Assembly: GCA_018699755.1 (NCBI GenBank)
Contig: JABIRQ010000057.1
Coordinates: 1-12,365, forward strand
Direction of reading: 5' to 3'
Origin: Rhodospirillaceae bacterium
Lineage (GTDB): Bacteria > Pseudomonadota > Alphaproteobacteria > CADEGL01
DNA: 12,365 nucleotides
The position numbers and the translations under genes were made by a program. The notes below the pieces were generated by a model. It ran no database searches. It was not told the origin of the DNA and saw nothing but the letters and a program-made list of their open reading frames with translations. Positions 1-7,475 of the stretch are shown here, one piece after another (the stretch's first letter is position 1; each line of letters opens with the position of its first letter).

Positions 1-406
1 CATGATCGCCTTTCGCCGCGACGGCCGCCTCGATCCGGGCGCCGAGCGCTGGCGGGCGGCGACCGAAATCTTCGAGGGCCATCGGTTCGACGACGAGGAA
101 ACTGTGGCGGCCATCGGCCGCCTGTACAGGGAGACTGGCGAGCTGATCGATCCCCATAGCGCGATCGGAATCGAGGCGGCGCGCGCCGCGTCTCTCGACC
201 CGTCCATCCCTGTCGTGGCCCTGGCGACCGCCCATCCGGCCAAATTCCCGGACGCGGTCGAGCGCGCCACCGGCCAGCGCCCGGCCCTGCCCGAGGCCAT
301 GGCCGATCTCGACACGCGGACGGAGCATTGTGCGACCCTGCCCAACGACGCGCCGGCGTTGAAAAGCTTCGTGCGCGCACGCGCCACAGCTCTGGGGGCG
401 GCATGA
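1..406 (+). CDS. thrC: Threonine synthase, C-terminal part (partial, 5' end outside window)
   Basis: The enzyme converts O-phosphohomoserine to L-threonine with PLP, the last step of threonine synthesis in the cytosol. About 134 C-terminal residues are visible, roughly the last third of a protein usually near 460 residues. Recognisable family blocks are the stretch reading LIDPHSAIGIEAAR and the conserved LATAHPAKFPDAVERATG segment, with a closing LPND motif before the end. The PLP lysine lies upstream, outside the window. The ATG at base 2 is an internal Met rather than a start, because the reading frame enters from the left edge. The stop TGA (404-406) overlaps the ATG of the next gene as ATGA, which implies translational coupling with the peptidase. 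The partner enzyme ThrB is also in this window, on the other strand at 6334-7296. Identification rests on recalled family motifs and is firm. Confidence 0.93.
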   Translation, partial: MIAFRRDGRLDPGAERWRAATEIFEGHRFDDEETVAAIGRLYRETGELIDPHSAIGIEAARAASLDPSIPVVALATAHPAKFPDAVERATGQRPALPEAMADLDTRTEHCATLPNDAPALKSFVRARATALGAA

Positions 407-1659
407 CGATCCGGTCGACGGTCCTGCCCGGCGGGCTGACGGTCCTGAGCGACGAAATGCCGACGGTGGAAAGCGCCTCGGTCGGCGTCTGGGTGCGGGC
501 GGGCGCGCGCGACGAGCGGCCGGAGCAGAACGGTATCGCTCATCTGCTGGAACACATGGCCTTCAAGGGGACGGCGCGGCGCAGCCCGCGCGCGATCGCC
601 GAGGAGATCGAGGCGGTGGGCGGCCATCTCAACGCCTTCACCTCGCGCGAACAGACGGCCTATTACGCGCGCGTCCTGGCGGACGACGTGCCGCTGGCCG
701 TCGACCTGCTCGCCGATATCCTCCAGCATTCCACCCTCGATGCGGACGAATTGGCGCGCGAGCGCGAGGTCGTCGTGCAGGAGATCGGCCAGGCCCACGA
801 CACGCCGGACGACATCGTCTTCGATCATTTCCAGGCCGTCGCCTATCCGGATCAAGCCATGGGACGGCCCGTGCTCGGCACGGCCGAGACCGTGCGCGCC
901 ATGGATCGGGACACGGTCGGCGCCTATCTCGCCCGCCACTATCGCGGCACGCGCATGATCCTGGCCGCCGCCGGGCGGGTCGAGCACGACGCCCTGGTCG
1001 AGCTTGCGGGCGCGGCCTTCGAGGCGCTGCCGCCCGGCGAGGCGGGAGAGATCGAGCCCGCAATCTACAAAGGCGGAGAAGCGCGCGAGGCGCGCGAGCT
1101 GGAGCAGTTGCATCTCGTCCTCGGTTTTCCAGGCTTCGCATTCGAGGACGAGGATTATTACGCCCTGTCCGTCTTTTCGACCCTGTACGGCGGCGGCATG
1201 TCCTCGCGTCTGTTCCAGGAGGTGCGCGAGGAACGGGGCCTCGCCTACAGCATCTATTCCTTTCACAGCTCCTATACCGATGGCGGGCTGTTCGGCGTCT
1301 ACGCCGGGACAAGCGGGTCCGACGCCGAGGAGTTGCTCGACGTGATCGCCCGGGAATCCGCGACCCTCGCCCAGACGGTGTCGGAAGAGGAAATCGCCCG
1401 CGCCCGCGCCCAGATCAAGGCCGGCGTCCTGATGGCGCTCGAAAGTTCCTGGGCGCGTTGCGAACGCTTGGCCAATCACCTGATCTCCTTCGGCCGGATC
1501 GTGCCCATCGAAGAGATGGTCCGGCGGATCGACGCGGTGGACGCGGACTCTGTCGCGCGCACGGCCCGGCGGCTCTTCTCGGGCCGCCCCACGGTCGCCG
1601 CGGTCGGGCCTGTCGACGGCCTGGAAAGTTACGATAGGATAGCCCGGCGGTTCGGATGA
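403..1659 (+). CDS. M16B family zinc metallopeptidase (processing-peptidase-like)
   Basis: A 418-residue cytosolic protein of the M16B family, related to the beta subunit of the mitochondrial processing peptidase. The inverted zinc motif HLLEH is at residues 47-51, with zinc ligands H47 and H51 and catalytic E50. The third ligand is probably E127 in VVVQEIGQ, about 75 residues later, as expected. The second half carries the conserved GGGMSSRLFQ block (263-272) followed by the REERGLAYS segment, which supplies the Arg/Tyr pair of the family. Length matches a single-chain M16B protein. There is no signal peptide or membrane segment. The ATG at 403 is chosen because it overlaps the thrC stop, has GGGGG at 394-398, and gives the usual N-terminus; an upstream in-frame start at 328 would lie inside thrC. 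Physiological substrate cannot be told from sequence; short bacterial M16B proteins are often placed after thrC in alphaproteobacteria. Confidence 0.93.
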   Translation: MTIRSTVLPGGLTVLSDEMPTVESASVGVWVRAGARDERPEQNGIAHLLEHMAFKGTARRSPRAIAEEIEAVGGHLNAFTSREQTAYYARVLADDVPLAVDLLADILQHSTLDADELAREREVVVQEIGQAHDTPDDIVFDHFQAVAYPDQAMGRPVLGTAETVRAMDRDTVGAYLARHYRGTRMILAAAGRVEHDALVELAGAAFEALPPGEAGEIEPAIYKGGEAREARELEQLHLVLGFPGFAFEDEDYYALSVFSTLYGGGMSSRLFQEVREERGLAYSIYSFHSSYTDGGLFGVYAGTSGSDAEELLDVIARESATLAQTVSEEEIARARAQIKAGVLMALESSWARCERLANHLISFGRIVPIEEMVRRIDAVDADSVARTARRLFSGRPTVAAVGPVDGLESYDRIARRFG

Positions 1660-1684
1660 CGGTTCGGATGGTGGTTCGGGGGAT
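1649..1684. repeat. Three-copy 12-bp tandem repeat
   Basis: Three head-to-tail units, GGTTCGGATGAC (1649-1660), GGTTCGGATGGT (1661-1672) and GGTTCGGGGGAT (1673-1684). The first ten bases are identical in units 1 and 2. The array begins in the last codons of the peptidase, contains its TGA stop (1657-1659), and fills most of the gap to the acetyltransferase. Replication slippage is the likely origin. Confidence 0.8.
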
Positions 1685-1705
1685 GCCGTGCCGGGAGCGA
1701 CAAGG

Positions 1706-2302
1706 ATGATGGGGGCGATTCGGGTCTGGACCGGCGGTTCGCCGTCGACCCATCTGACCGGGCAACGAATCTATCTGCGGGCGCCGACCGACCGCGACTG
1801 GCGGGTCTGGGCGGAGTTGCGCGCTGCCTCGCGGGCCTTTCTCGAGCCCTGGGAACCGGTCTGGCCCCACGATTCCCTGACCCGCGAGAACTACCGCCGC
1901 CGGCTGCGCCAGATCTCCCAGGAATGGCGCGAGGACTCGGCCTACAGCTTTCACATCCTGCGCCAGGGCGACAACGCGTTGCTGGGCGGTATCACCTTGT
2001 CGAACGTGCGCCGCGGAGTCGCCCAATGCGGCACCCTCGGCTATTGGATCGGGCGGCCCTATGCGCGCAGCGGATTCATGAGCGAGGCGCTGCACAGGGT
2101 GGTCGAGTTTTCCTTCGGCCAGCTCGGCCTGCACCGGTTGGAGGCTGCCTGCCTGCCCAACAACGAGGCGAGCCGCGGGCTGCTGCTCAAGAACGGCTTC
2201 ACGGAAGAGGGCTACGCCCGCAAGTATCTCCGCATTCACGGCGCCTGGCAGGACCATCTGCTCTTCGGCCTGGTGCAGGACGATCCACGCGAAAAACCGT
2301 GA
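1706..2302 (+). CDS. rimJ: RimJ/RimL-like GNAT N-acetyltransferase
   Basis: A 198-residue GNAT-fold enzyme that should transfer acetyl from acetyl-CoA to a protein or peptide alpha-amino group. The pattern resembles RimJ, which acetylates ribosomal protein S5. Visible blocks are N-terminal YLRAPTDRDW, then LGYWIGRPYARSGFMSEAL, which holds the acetyl-CoA pyrophosphate-binding loop (R-S-G-F in place of the common G-x-G), then LHRLEAACLPNNEASRGLL, then the C-terminal GF-EEGYA...YL-I-G-W-DHLL pattern typical of RimJ. Start choice: ATG 1706 has GGGAG at 1693-1697 with 8-base spacing; ATG 1709 and GTG 1688 (with GGGGGA close upstream) are alternatives in the same frame. It probably belongs to the thrC-peptidase operon. 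It ends 27 bp before the convergent yqgE stop. The exact acceptor substrate is not shown by sequence; a general RimJ-family label is safer than an S5-specific one. Confidence 0.87.
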   Translation: MMGAIRVWTGGSPSTHLTGQRIYLRAPTDRDWRVWAELRAASRAFLEPWEPVWPHDSLTRENYRRRLRQISQEWREDSAYSFHILRQGDNALLGGITLSNVRRGVAQCGTLGYWIGRPYARSGFMSEALHRVVEFSFGQLGLHRLEAACLPNNEASRGLLLKNGFTEEGYARKYLRIHGAWQDHLLFGLVQDDPREKP

Positions 2303-2329
2303 CGGACTTCGCCTAGTTCGGGGTCCGGT

Positions 2330-2920
2330 TCAGGCGTGACCGGCCTGGCCGGATAGCGCGCTCGGGCTGATCCCGATCCGGGCCAGGGACTCGTTCCAGC
2401 GCGTTTCGAGTTCGAGGCCGAAGATCAGGTCGTGATCGGCCGGGGCGTGCAGCCAGCCGTTCTGTTGGATCTCGCCTTCGAGCTGTCCCGGGCCCCAGCC
2501 GGCATAGCCGAGCGCCAGCAGGCGTTGGGCCGGGCCGTCGCCCTCGGCGATCGCCTTCAGAATGTCGATCGAGGCCGTAAGGGCGATGCCGCCATCGACT
2601 TCGAGGGTGCCGTCGAGCTTGTAGTCCGCGGAGTGCAGGACGAAGCCGCGGCTCTGCTCGACCGGGCCGCCGAACAGGATGCGGATGGCGTTCTCGGGCG
2701 GGGTCGTTTCGATGCCGATCTGCTCCAGCAGGTCGGGGAAGGTGATCGAATCCAGTTCGCGGTTGATGACCAACCCCATCGCGCCGTCTTCGGAATGGGC
2801 GCAGATATAGATCACCGAGCGCTCGAAGCGGGGATCGGACATGGCTGGCATCGCGACCAGAAGCTGGCCGGTCAGATAGCCGGAATTGGGGTTCTGCTCG
2901 GTCATGGCAGCGTCAAGCAT
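2330..2920 (-). CDS. yqgE: YqgE/AlgH family protein (DUF179)
   Basis: A 196-residue cytosolic protein of the YqgE/AlgH family, widely conserved in Proteobacteria and without a settled biochemical role (AlgH was linked to alginate regulation in Pseudomonas). Recognisable family features are SGYLTGQLLVAMPAM near residues 13-27, the AMGLVINREL segment (47-56), FGGPV (83-87) and the signature ALGYAGWGPGQLEGEI near 136-151. Length agrees with the family. The chosen ATG (2918-2920) has GGAGGA shortly upstream, with rather tight spacing; a TTG seven codons earlier (2939-2941) and an internal ATG five codons later are alternatives. The gene converges with the acetyltransferase and is divergent from scsB, with about 160 bp between their starts that must hold both promoters. 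No catalytic residues are known to check. Confidence 0.92.
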   Translation of the reverse strand: MLDAAMTEQNPNSGYLTGQLLVAMPAMSDPRFERSVIYICAHSEDGAMGLVINRELDSITFPDLLEQIGIETTPPENAIRILFGGPVEQSRGFVLHSADYKLDGTLEVDGGIALTASIDILKAIAEGDGPAQRLLALGYAGWGPGQLEGEIQQNGWLHAPADHDLIFGLELETRWNESLARIGISPSALSGQAGHA

Positions 2921-3021
2921 GACTCCTCCATCGGCTTGCAATCAAGCGGCCTGCGCGGGCGGGCGGATGCCGCACGGGATCGTGACGCGAATTGCGCGCG
3001 TCTTACGGGTCGAATCGCCCA

Positions 3022-3037
3022 TTTATCCTATATATAT
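3022..3037. promoter_or_regulatory. TA-rich block in the yqgE/scsB divergent intergenic region
   Basis: The 162 bp between yqgE and scsB contain one clearly AT-rich patch, with CTATATATAT at 3028-3037 inside otherwise GC-rich DNA. It could serve as a -10 region in either direction because the TA run reads almost the same on both strands. I could not find a convincing -35 hexamer at 16-18 bases on either side, so this is only a candidate. The rest of the gap shows no gene or clear structure. Confidence 0.35.
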
Positions 3038-3082
3038 GGGGTGAGGCGGGGCTGAGGTGAGCCTCGGCGCGAAAGGATCGGA

Positions 3083-5242
3083 ATGCGGCAGGCGAGGTCG
3101 GGTGCGGCGTGGGCGGCGACAGCGGCGAGACATCTCGCGGTGCCGATCGCATTTGCCCTGCTGCTTCTGGCCGGACCCGTTTCGGCTGCCCCGACCGCCG
3201 CATCGGACTGGTCCCAGAACGAGTTCGGCATGGTCCGCCTGGTCGCGGCGACCGATGCGGTGGGCGCGGGCGACGCCGTGCGCCTGGGCCTGGAATTCCG
3301 CCTCGCACCCCATTGGAAGGTCTATTGGCGCTCGCCCGGCGCGGCCGGGTATCCGCCGCGCCTGGATTTCGCCGGGTCGAGCAATCTGGGCGAGGCCCGG
3401 ATGCTCTGGCCGGCGCCGACCCGGTTCAGCGTTCTGGGGCTGGAAACCCTGGGCTACGAGGATCAGGTCCTCTACCCCATCGAGGTGCGTTTGGCCCGCG
3501 CGGGTGAAGCTCTCGCGCTGAAAGCCCGGGTCGACTACCTGACCTGCAGCGAGATCTGCGTGCCGATGGAGGTCGATCTGGCTCTCGACCTGCCGGCGGG
3601 ACCGGCGGAGCCCAGCCGGTTCGCCCATTTGATCGAGCGTTTCGCCGAACGGGTGCCGGGCGACGGGCGGATGCAGGGCATTCGCCTCGCCCAAGCGCGC
3701 CTGCTCGATGGCGATGATTCGGGTGCCGTGGTCGAGGTGACGGCCGAGTCCGACCTGCCCTTCGCCGCTCCGGATCTGTTCGTCGAGGGGCCCGCCCTCT
3801 ATGCCTTCGACCGCCCGCAGGTGCGCATGGAGGAGGGCGGCCGCAGCGCCGTCATGCGGGTCGCGGCCCATCCCGCGACCGCGACGGCGCCGCCCCTGGA
3901 GCGTGAAGCCCTGACCTTCACCCTGGTCGACGGCGCGCGCGCCGTAGAGGCCGTCCTGACCCCCGAACGGGCGGTTGCGCCGCCCGAAGCGCCGGGCCGT
4001 GGCTGGCTGACGATCCTGGCCCTGGCCCTTCTGGGCGGCCTGATCCTCAACCTGATGCCCTGCGTTCTTCCCGTCCTGTCCCTGAAATTGCTTTCCGTCG
4101 TCAAGTTGGGCGGGGCCGAACGGGCTGCGGTTCGGCGAGGCTTCCTCGCCACCTCGGCGGGGATCCTGGCGTCCTTCCTGGTGTTGGCGGCCGCCCTGGC
4201 CGCCCTCAAGGCGGGGGGCGTTTCGATCGGCTGGGGCATTCAGTTCCAGCAGCCGGTCTTCCTGGGCGCGATGGCCCTGATCGTTGCCTTGTTCGCGGCG
4301 AATCTCTGGGGCCTGTTCGAGATTCGCCTGCCGGCCTTCCTGGGTGGGCGTCTGGCCACGGCGGGCGCCGACGGCGCGCGGCCCACGAGCCTGACCGGCC
4401 ATTTCATGACGGGCGCCCTGGCGACCCTGCTGGCGACTCCGTGTTCGGCGCCCTTCCTGGGCACGGCGGTCGGCTTCGCCCTGGCGCGGGGGACGACCGA
4501 GATCATGCTGATCTTCGCCTTCCTCGGGCTGGGCCTGGCGCTGCCCTACCTGGCCGTCGCCGCCTTTCCGGGCCTTGCCCGCCGCCTGCCGCGCCCCGGC
4601 GCCTGGATGGTCGGCTTGCGCCGGGTTCTCGGGCTGCTGCTCGCCGGCACCGCGCTCTGGCTGCTCTGGATCATGGCGGCCCAGCGCGGGCCGTTCGCCG
4701 CCCTTGCCGAGGGCGCGGTGATCGTCGCCTTCGTCGCCGCCCTGCCGCTGGGTCGTCGTCTCTCCCGGCCGGTGGCGGCCGGCTTGCTGGCGGTTTTGGC
4801 CGCCGCGGCGATCGCCGTGCCGGCCCTGTCGACGGTGTCGAAACCCGCGATTCAGGCCCCGGCAGGGCAGGAAACCGCCTGGGCGCCGTTCCGGCCCGCC
4901 GCGATCGCCGGGCTGGTGGCCGAAGGCAAGACCGTCTTCGTCGATATCACCGCCGATTGGTGCGTGACCTGCCAAGTCAACAAGGCGGCGGTGCTCGACC
5001 GGGGCGAGGCGGCCACGCGGCTGGCCTCTTCCCAGGTCGTCGCCATGCAGGGCGACTGGACCAACCCGGACGACGAAATCGCCCGTTATTTGGCGTCCTT
5101 CGGGCGTTACGGCATCCCCTTCAATGCGGTCTTTGGGCCCGGCGCGCCGGATGGCGTCGTCCTGCCCGAACTGTTGTCCCAGAGCGCGGTCGCCGATGCC
5201 TTCGCCGCCGCCGGCGGGCCGCCGGCCCTGGCGGCGCAATAA
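3083..5242 (+). CDS. scsB: ScsB/DsbD-type membrane thiol-disulfide electron transporter
   Basis: A 719-residue inner-membrane protein that carries electrons from cytoplasmic thioredoxin across the membrane to periplasmic thiol proteins. An N-terminal signal sequence (hydrophobic residues about 19-34, likely cleavage after PVSA) precedes a periplasmic domain to about residue 305 containing CSEIC (C155, C159). Next come about eight membrane segments (about 307-585), with C327 in NLMPCVLP and C454 in ATPCSAPF. The C-terminal thioredoxin-like domain has WCVTC (C627, C630) and a cis-proline in YGIPF (P679). These six are the only cysteines, forming the three redox pairs expected for the electron relay. 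The long N-terminal domain fits ScsB better than classical DsbD. ATG 3083 has AAGGA at 3073-3077. The adjacent peroxiredoxin suggests a joint redox role, although that protein lacks an export signal and would not be a direct periplasmic partner. Confidence 0.93.
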   Translation: MRQARSGAAWAATAARHLAVPIAFALLLLAGPVSAAPTAASDWSQNEFGMVRLVAATDAVGAGDAVRLGLEFRLAPHWKVYWRSPGAAGYPPRLDFAGSSNLGEARMLWPAPTRFSVLGLETLGYEDQVLYPIEVRLARAGEALALKARVDYLTCSEICVPMEVDLALDLPAGPAEPSRFAHLIERFAERVPGDGRMQGIRLAQARLLDGDDSGAVVEVTAESDLPFAAPDLFVEGPALYAFDRPQVRMEEGGRSAVMRVAAHPATATAPPLEREALTFTLVDGARAVEAVLTPERAVAPPEAPGRGWLTILALALLGGLILNLMPCVLPVLSLKLLSVVKLGGAERAAVRRGFLATSAGILASFLVLAAALAALKAGGVSIGWGIQFQQPVFLGAMALIVALFAANLWGLFEIRLPAFLGGRLATAGADGARPTSLTGHFMTGALATLLATPCSAPFLGTAVGFALARGTTEIMLIFAFLGLGLALPYLAVAAFPGLARRLPRPGAWMVGLRRVLGLLLAGTALWLLWIMAAQRGPFAALAEGAVIVAFVAALPLGRRLSRPVAAGLLAVLAAAAIAVPALSTVSKPAIQAPAGQETAWAPFRPAAIAGLVAEGKTVFVDITADWCVTCQVNKAAVLDRGEAATRLASSQVVAMQGDWTNPDDEIARYLASFGRYGIPFNAVFGPGAPDGVVLPELLSQSAVADAFAAAGGPPALAAQ

Positions 5243-5245
5243 ATT

Positions 5246-5268
5246 CCGCCTCCGTTGTCCGGAGGCGG
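5246..5268. repeat. Perfect 9-bp inverted repeat between scsB and the peroxiredoxin gene
   Basis: CCGCCTCCG (5246-5254) and CGGAGGCGG (5260-5268) are perfect inverted copies separated by TTGTC. It begins 3 bp after the scsB stop. In RNA it would be a very stable hairpin, but no T-run follows, so it is not a standard intrinsic terminator. The loop coincides with the -35 box of a candidate promoter for the next gene, so it may be an operator for a dimeric regulator. Both readings are inference. Confidence 0.75.
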
Positions 5269-5283
5269 GTCCGATACTAGATT
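5254..5283 (+). promoter_or_regulatory. Candidate sigma-70 promoter for the peroxiredoxin gene
   Basis: TTGTCC (5255-5260) and TAGATT (5278-5283) are separated by 17 bases, and the -10 sits in ACTAGATT. Read against the alphaproteobacterial pattern CTTGAC-N17-CTATAT, the boxes are GTTGTC and CTAGAT. The start codon is about 70 bases downstream. The same core occurs before the CDGSH gene at 7357-7386. Confidence 0.45.
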
Positions 5284-5354
5284 GAGGAATGGGATTCGGG
5301 GCCCTTGAGGCGCCGGCCGCAACGATCATGCATTCGCGAGGAGGACTGCCAGTC

Positions 5355-5837
<483 letters not shown>

Positions 5838-5861
5838 GCGAAGCAATCGTCCGTTGCGGAA

Positions 5862-6347
5862 TCAGGGGGCTTCGGCCCCCTTTTTTCGTGCCTTCTCGGG
5901 CAGATAGGGCGTCATGCCCTGGCGTGCCAAGGCGTCGGCCCGTTCGTTTTCCGGATGGCCGGAATGGCCCTTCACCCAGTGCCACTCGATCCGGTGGTGG
6001 GCCAGCGCTTCCTCGAGGCGTTGCCATAGATCGATATTCTTGACCGATTTGCGGGCGGCGGTGCGCCAACCGTTCTTTTTCCAGCCGTGAATCCAGCGCG
6101 TGATGCCGTCGCGGAGATAGACGCTGTCCGTGTGCAGATGCGCCTCGATCGGGCGCTTCATCGCCTCCAACGCCTGGATCGCGGCCATCATCTCCATGCG
6201 GTTGTTGGTCGTCTCGGCCTCGCCTCCGCAGATCTCCTTCTCCCGGCTGCCGAAGCGCATCACGGCACCCCAGCCGCCCGGACCCGGATTCCCGCTGCAG
6301 GCGCCGTCCGTATAGATTTCGACGACCGCCTGCTTAGTCGAGGCCAT
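5862..6347 (-). CDS. rnhA: Ribonuclease HI
   Basis: A 161-residue enzyme that cuts the RNA strand of RNA-DNA hybrids, used in primer and R-loop removal. All four carboxylates of the active site are visible: D14 in YTDGACSGNPG, E52 in NNRMEM, D74 in HTDSVYL and D138 in NERADAL. The flexible-loop histidine is H128 in VKGHSG. The basic handle region (KKNGWRTA, 90-97) is present, as in E. coli RNase HI. Start: ATG 6347 gives a family-like N-terminus and follows a GGGG stretch; a GTG seven codons earlier (6368) is possible. It overlaps the end of thrB by 14 bp, so the two are co-transcribed and probably coupled. Its final codons (KKGAEAP) also encode the terminator of the convergent peroxiredoxin gene. 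Confidence 0.96.
   Translation of the reverse strand: MASTKQAVVEIYTDGACSGNPGPGGWGAVMRFGSREKEICGGEAETTNNRMEMMAAIQALEAMKRPIEAHLHTDSVYLRDGITRWIHGWKKNGWRTAARKSVKNIDLWQRLEEALAHHRIEWHWVKGHSGHPENERADALARQGMTPYLPEKARKKGAEAP
5865..5886 (+). terminator. Intrinsic terminator of the peroxiredoxin transcript
   Basis: GGGGGC (5865-5870), TTCG tetraloop (5871-5874), GCCCCC (5875-5880) and then six T residues (5881-5886). This is a textbook Rho-independent terminator on the plus strand. It lies within the last coding codons of rnhA on the opposite strand. On the minus strand the hairpin is preceded by A residues and lacks a T-run after it, so it is directional. Confidence 0.92.
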
Positions 6348-7296
6348 AGGCCCCGGGCCTGGCGACACCCTGGTGGAAACGCAGCTTGCTCTCGTATTCG
6401 AGCGGGTCCTTGGGTTGCGCGAAGGCGCCCGGCGGGTGATTCAGCAGATCGTAGAGCCGGGTCAGGAGGAAGCGCAGGGCGCTGCCGCGGGCGAGCAGGG
6501 GCAACATCTCCAGCTCGCGGTCGGAGAAGGGCCGAACCCGCCGATAGGCCGCCAGCATGCGCCGCGCCTTGGTAGCGTTGAAGCCGCCATCGGCTTCGAA
6601 GCACCAAGCGTTCAGGCAGATCGCGACCTCATAGGCGAAGGCGTCGTTGCAGGCGAAATAGAAATCGATGAAGCCCGAGAGGCTGTCGTTCCGGAAGAAG
6701 ACGTTGTCGGGGAACAGATCGGCATGGATGACTCCGCCGGGCAGGTCTCCAGGCCATTCGCGTTCGAGAAAGTCCAGCTCCTCTCCCAAAAGTTCAGCCA
6801 GGCCCGGCTTGACCTCATGGGCGCGGGCCGCCGTCGCGTCGTAGAGTGGGCGCCAGCCGGCGACGGACAGGTTGTTGGGGCGGTGCATGGCGAAGGACTC
6901 GCCCGCCAGATGCATATGGGCCATGGCCTCGCCCAGGCCGGCGCAATGGTGCGGATGAATGCGCCGCACCGACAGGCCGGGCAGGAACGTGACAATGGCC
7001 GCCGGCTTGTCGCATAGCTCGCGCAGGGCCTCGCCATCCGTGCCGCGCACCGGCAGGGGGCAGGGAAACCCGGTTTGGGCGAGATGTTCCATCAGGCCGA
7101 GGAAATAGGGCAGATCCTCGCGCGCCACGCGCTTTTCGTAGATCGTCAGGATGAAGCTTTCCCGCTCCGTCTGGATCAGGAAGTTGGAGTTCTCGACCCC
7201 TTCGGCGATCCCCTTGCAGGAGATCACCGCGCCGATCCCGTATTGGGCGACGAAGGCGGTGAGTTCGCCGTCGGAGACGTCGGTATAGACGGCCAA
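6334..7296 (-). CDS. thrB: Homoserine kinase (ThrB, APH/protein-kinase-like type)
   Basis: A 320-residue cytosolic kinase that phosphorylates L-homoserine with ATP, feeding threonine synthase. It is the aminoglycoside-phosphotransferase-fold form found in alphaproteobacteria and pseudomonads, not the GHMP form of E. coli. The KGIAEGVENSNFL segment (28-40) matches the family's N-terminal lobe. The catalytic loop HADLFPDNVFF (191-201) gives D193 and N198, and the metal-binding aspartate is D211 in FIDFYFA. The start is TTG (7294-7296): AGGG lies 7 bases upstream, an in-frame stop lies just before it, and the resulting MAVYTDVSD matches the usual family N-terminus. The gene is upstream of and overlapping rnhA. 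In many relatives ispH precedes thrB; here a divergent CDGSH gene stands there instead. No clear promoter was found; TTGAAC and TTAGAC boxes around 7360-7371 on the minus strand lack a good -10. Confidence 0.95.
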   Translation of the reverse strand: MAVYTDVSDGELTAFVAQYGIGAVISCKGIAEGVENSNFLIQTERESFILTIYEKRVAREDLPYFLGLMEHLAQTGFPCPLPVRGTDGEALRELCDKPAAIVTFLPGLSVRRIHPHHCAGLGEAMAHMHLAGESFAMHRPNNLSVAGWRPLYDATAARAHEVKPGLAELLGEELDFLEREWPGDLPGGVIHADLFPDNVFFRNDSLSGFIDFYFACNDAFAYEVAICLNAWCFEADGGFNATKARRMLAAYRRVRPFSDRELEMLPLLARGSALRFLLTRLYDLLNHPPGAFAQPKDPLEYESKLRFHQGVARPGAYGLD

Positions 7297-7356
7297 GGCG
7301 GCGCCCTAGCCCCGCGCCGCGGGAAACGGGACGGCGTATCCCCGGGCCGGTCGGGC

Positions 7357-7386
7357 CTTGTCTAAGTTCAAGCGCTTCACTAGATT
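7357..7386 (+). promoter_or_regulatory. Candidate sigma-70 promoter for the CDGSH-lipoprotein genes
   Basis: CTTGTC (7357-7362) and CTAGAT (7380-7385) are separated by 17 bases, each matching five of six bases of the alphaproteobacterial CTTGAC-N17-CTATAT pattern. The -10 context ACTAGATT is the same as before the peroxiredoxin gene. An 8-bp palindrome, AAGCGCTT (7370-7377), lies in the spacer. The CDGSH start codon is about 90 bases downstream. The remaining intergenic bases back to thrB show no other structure I can support. Confidence 0.5.
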
Positions 7387-7475
7387 CCAACGTCTGCGGG
7401 CCGGGTCTGACCGTCTCCCCGGTGCCGGGAAGCCCTTCCTACATAGACCAGCCTCGGGACGAACGGAAGCGAGAC

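Noticed and set aside
2303..2327. Possible bidirectional terminator between the acetyltransferase and yqgE (CGGAC / GTCCG)
   Set aside because: Only 5 bp of stem around a 15-base loop and no T-run on either strand; not enough to call.
4240..4506. Short minus-strand open frames inside scsB, gcvT and gcvP regions
   Set aside because: All are antisense or out-of-frame shadows of identified genes, with no ribosome site or family signature.
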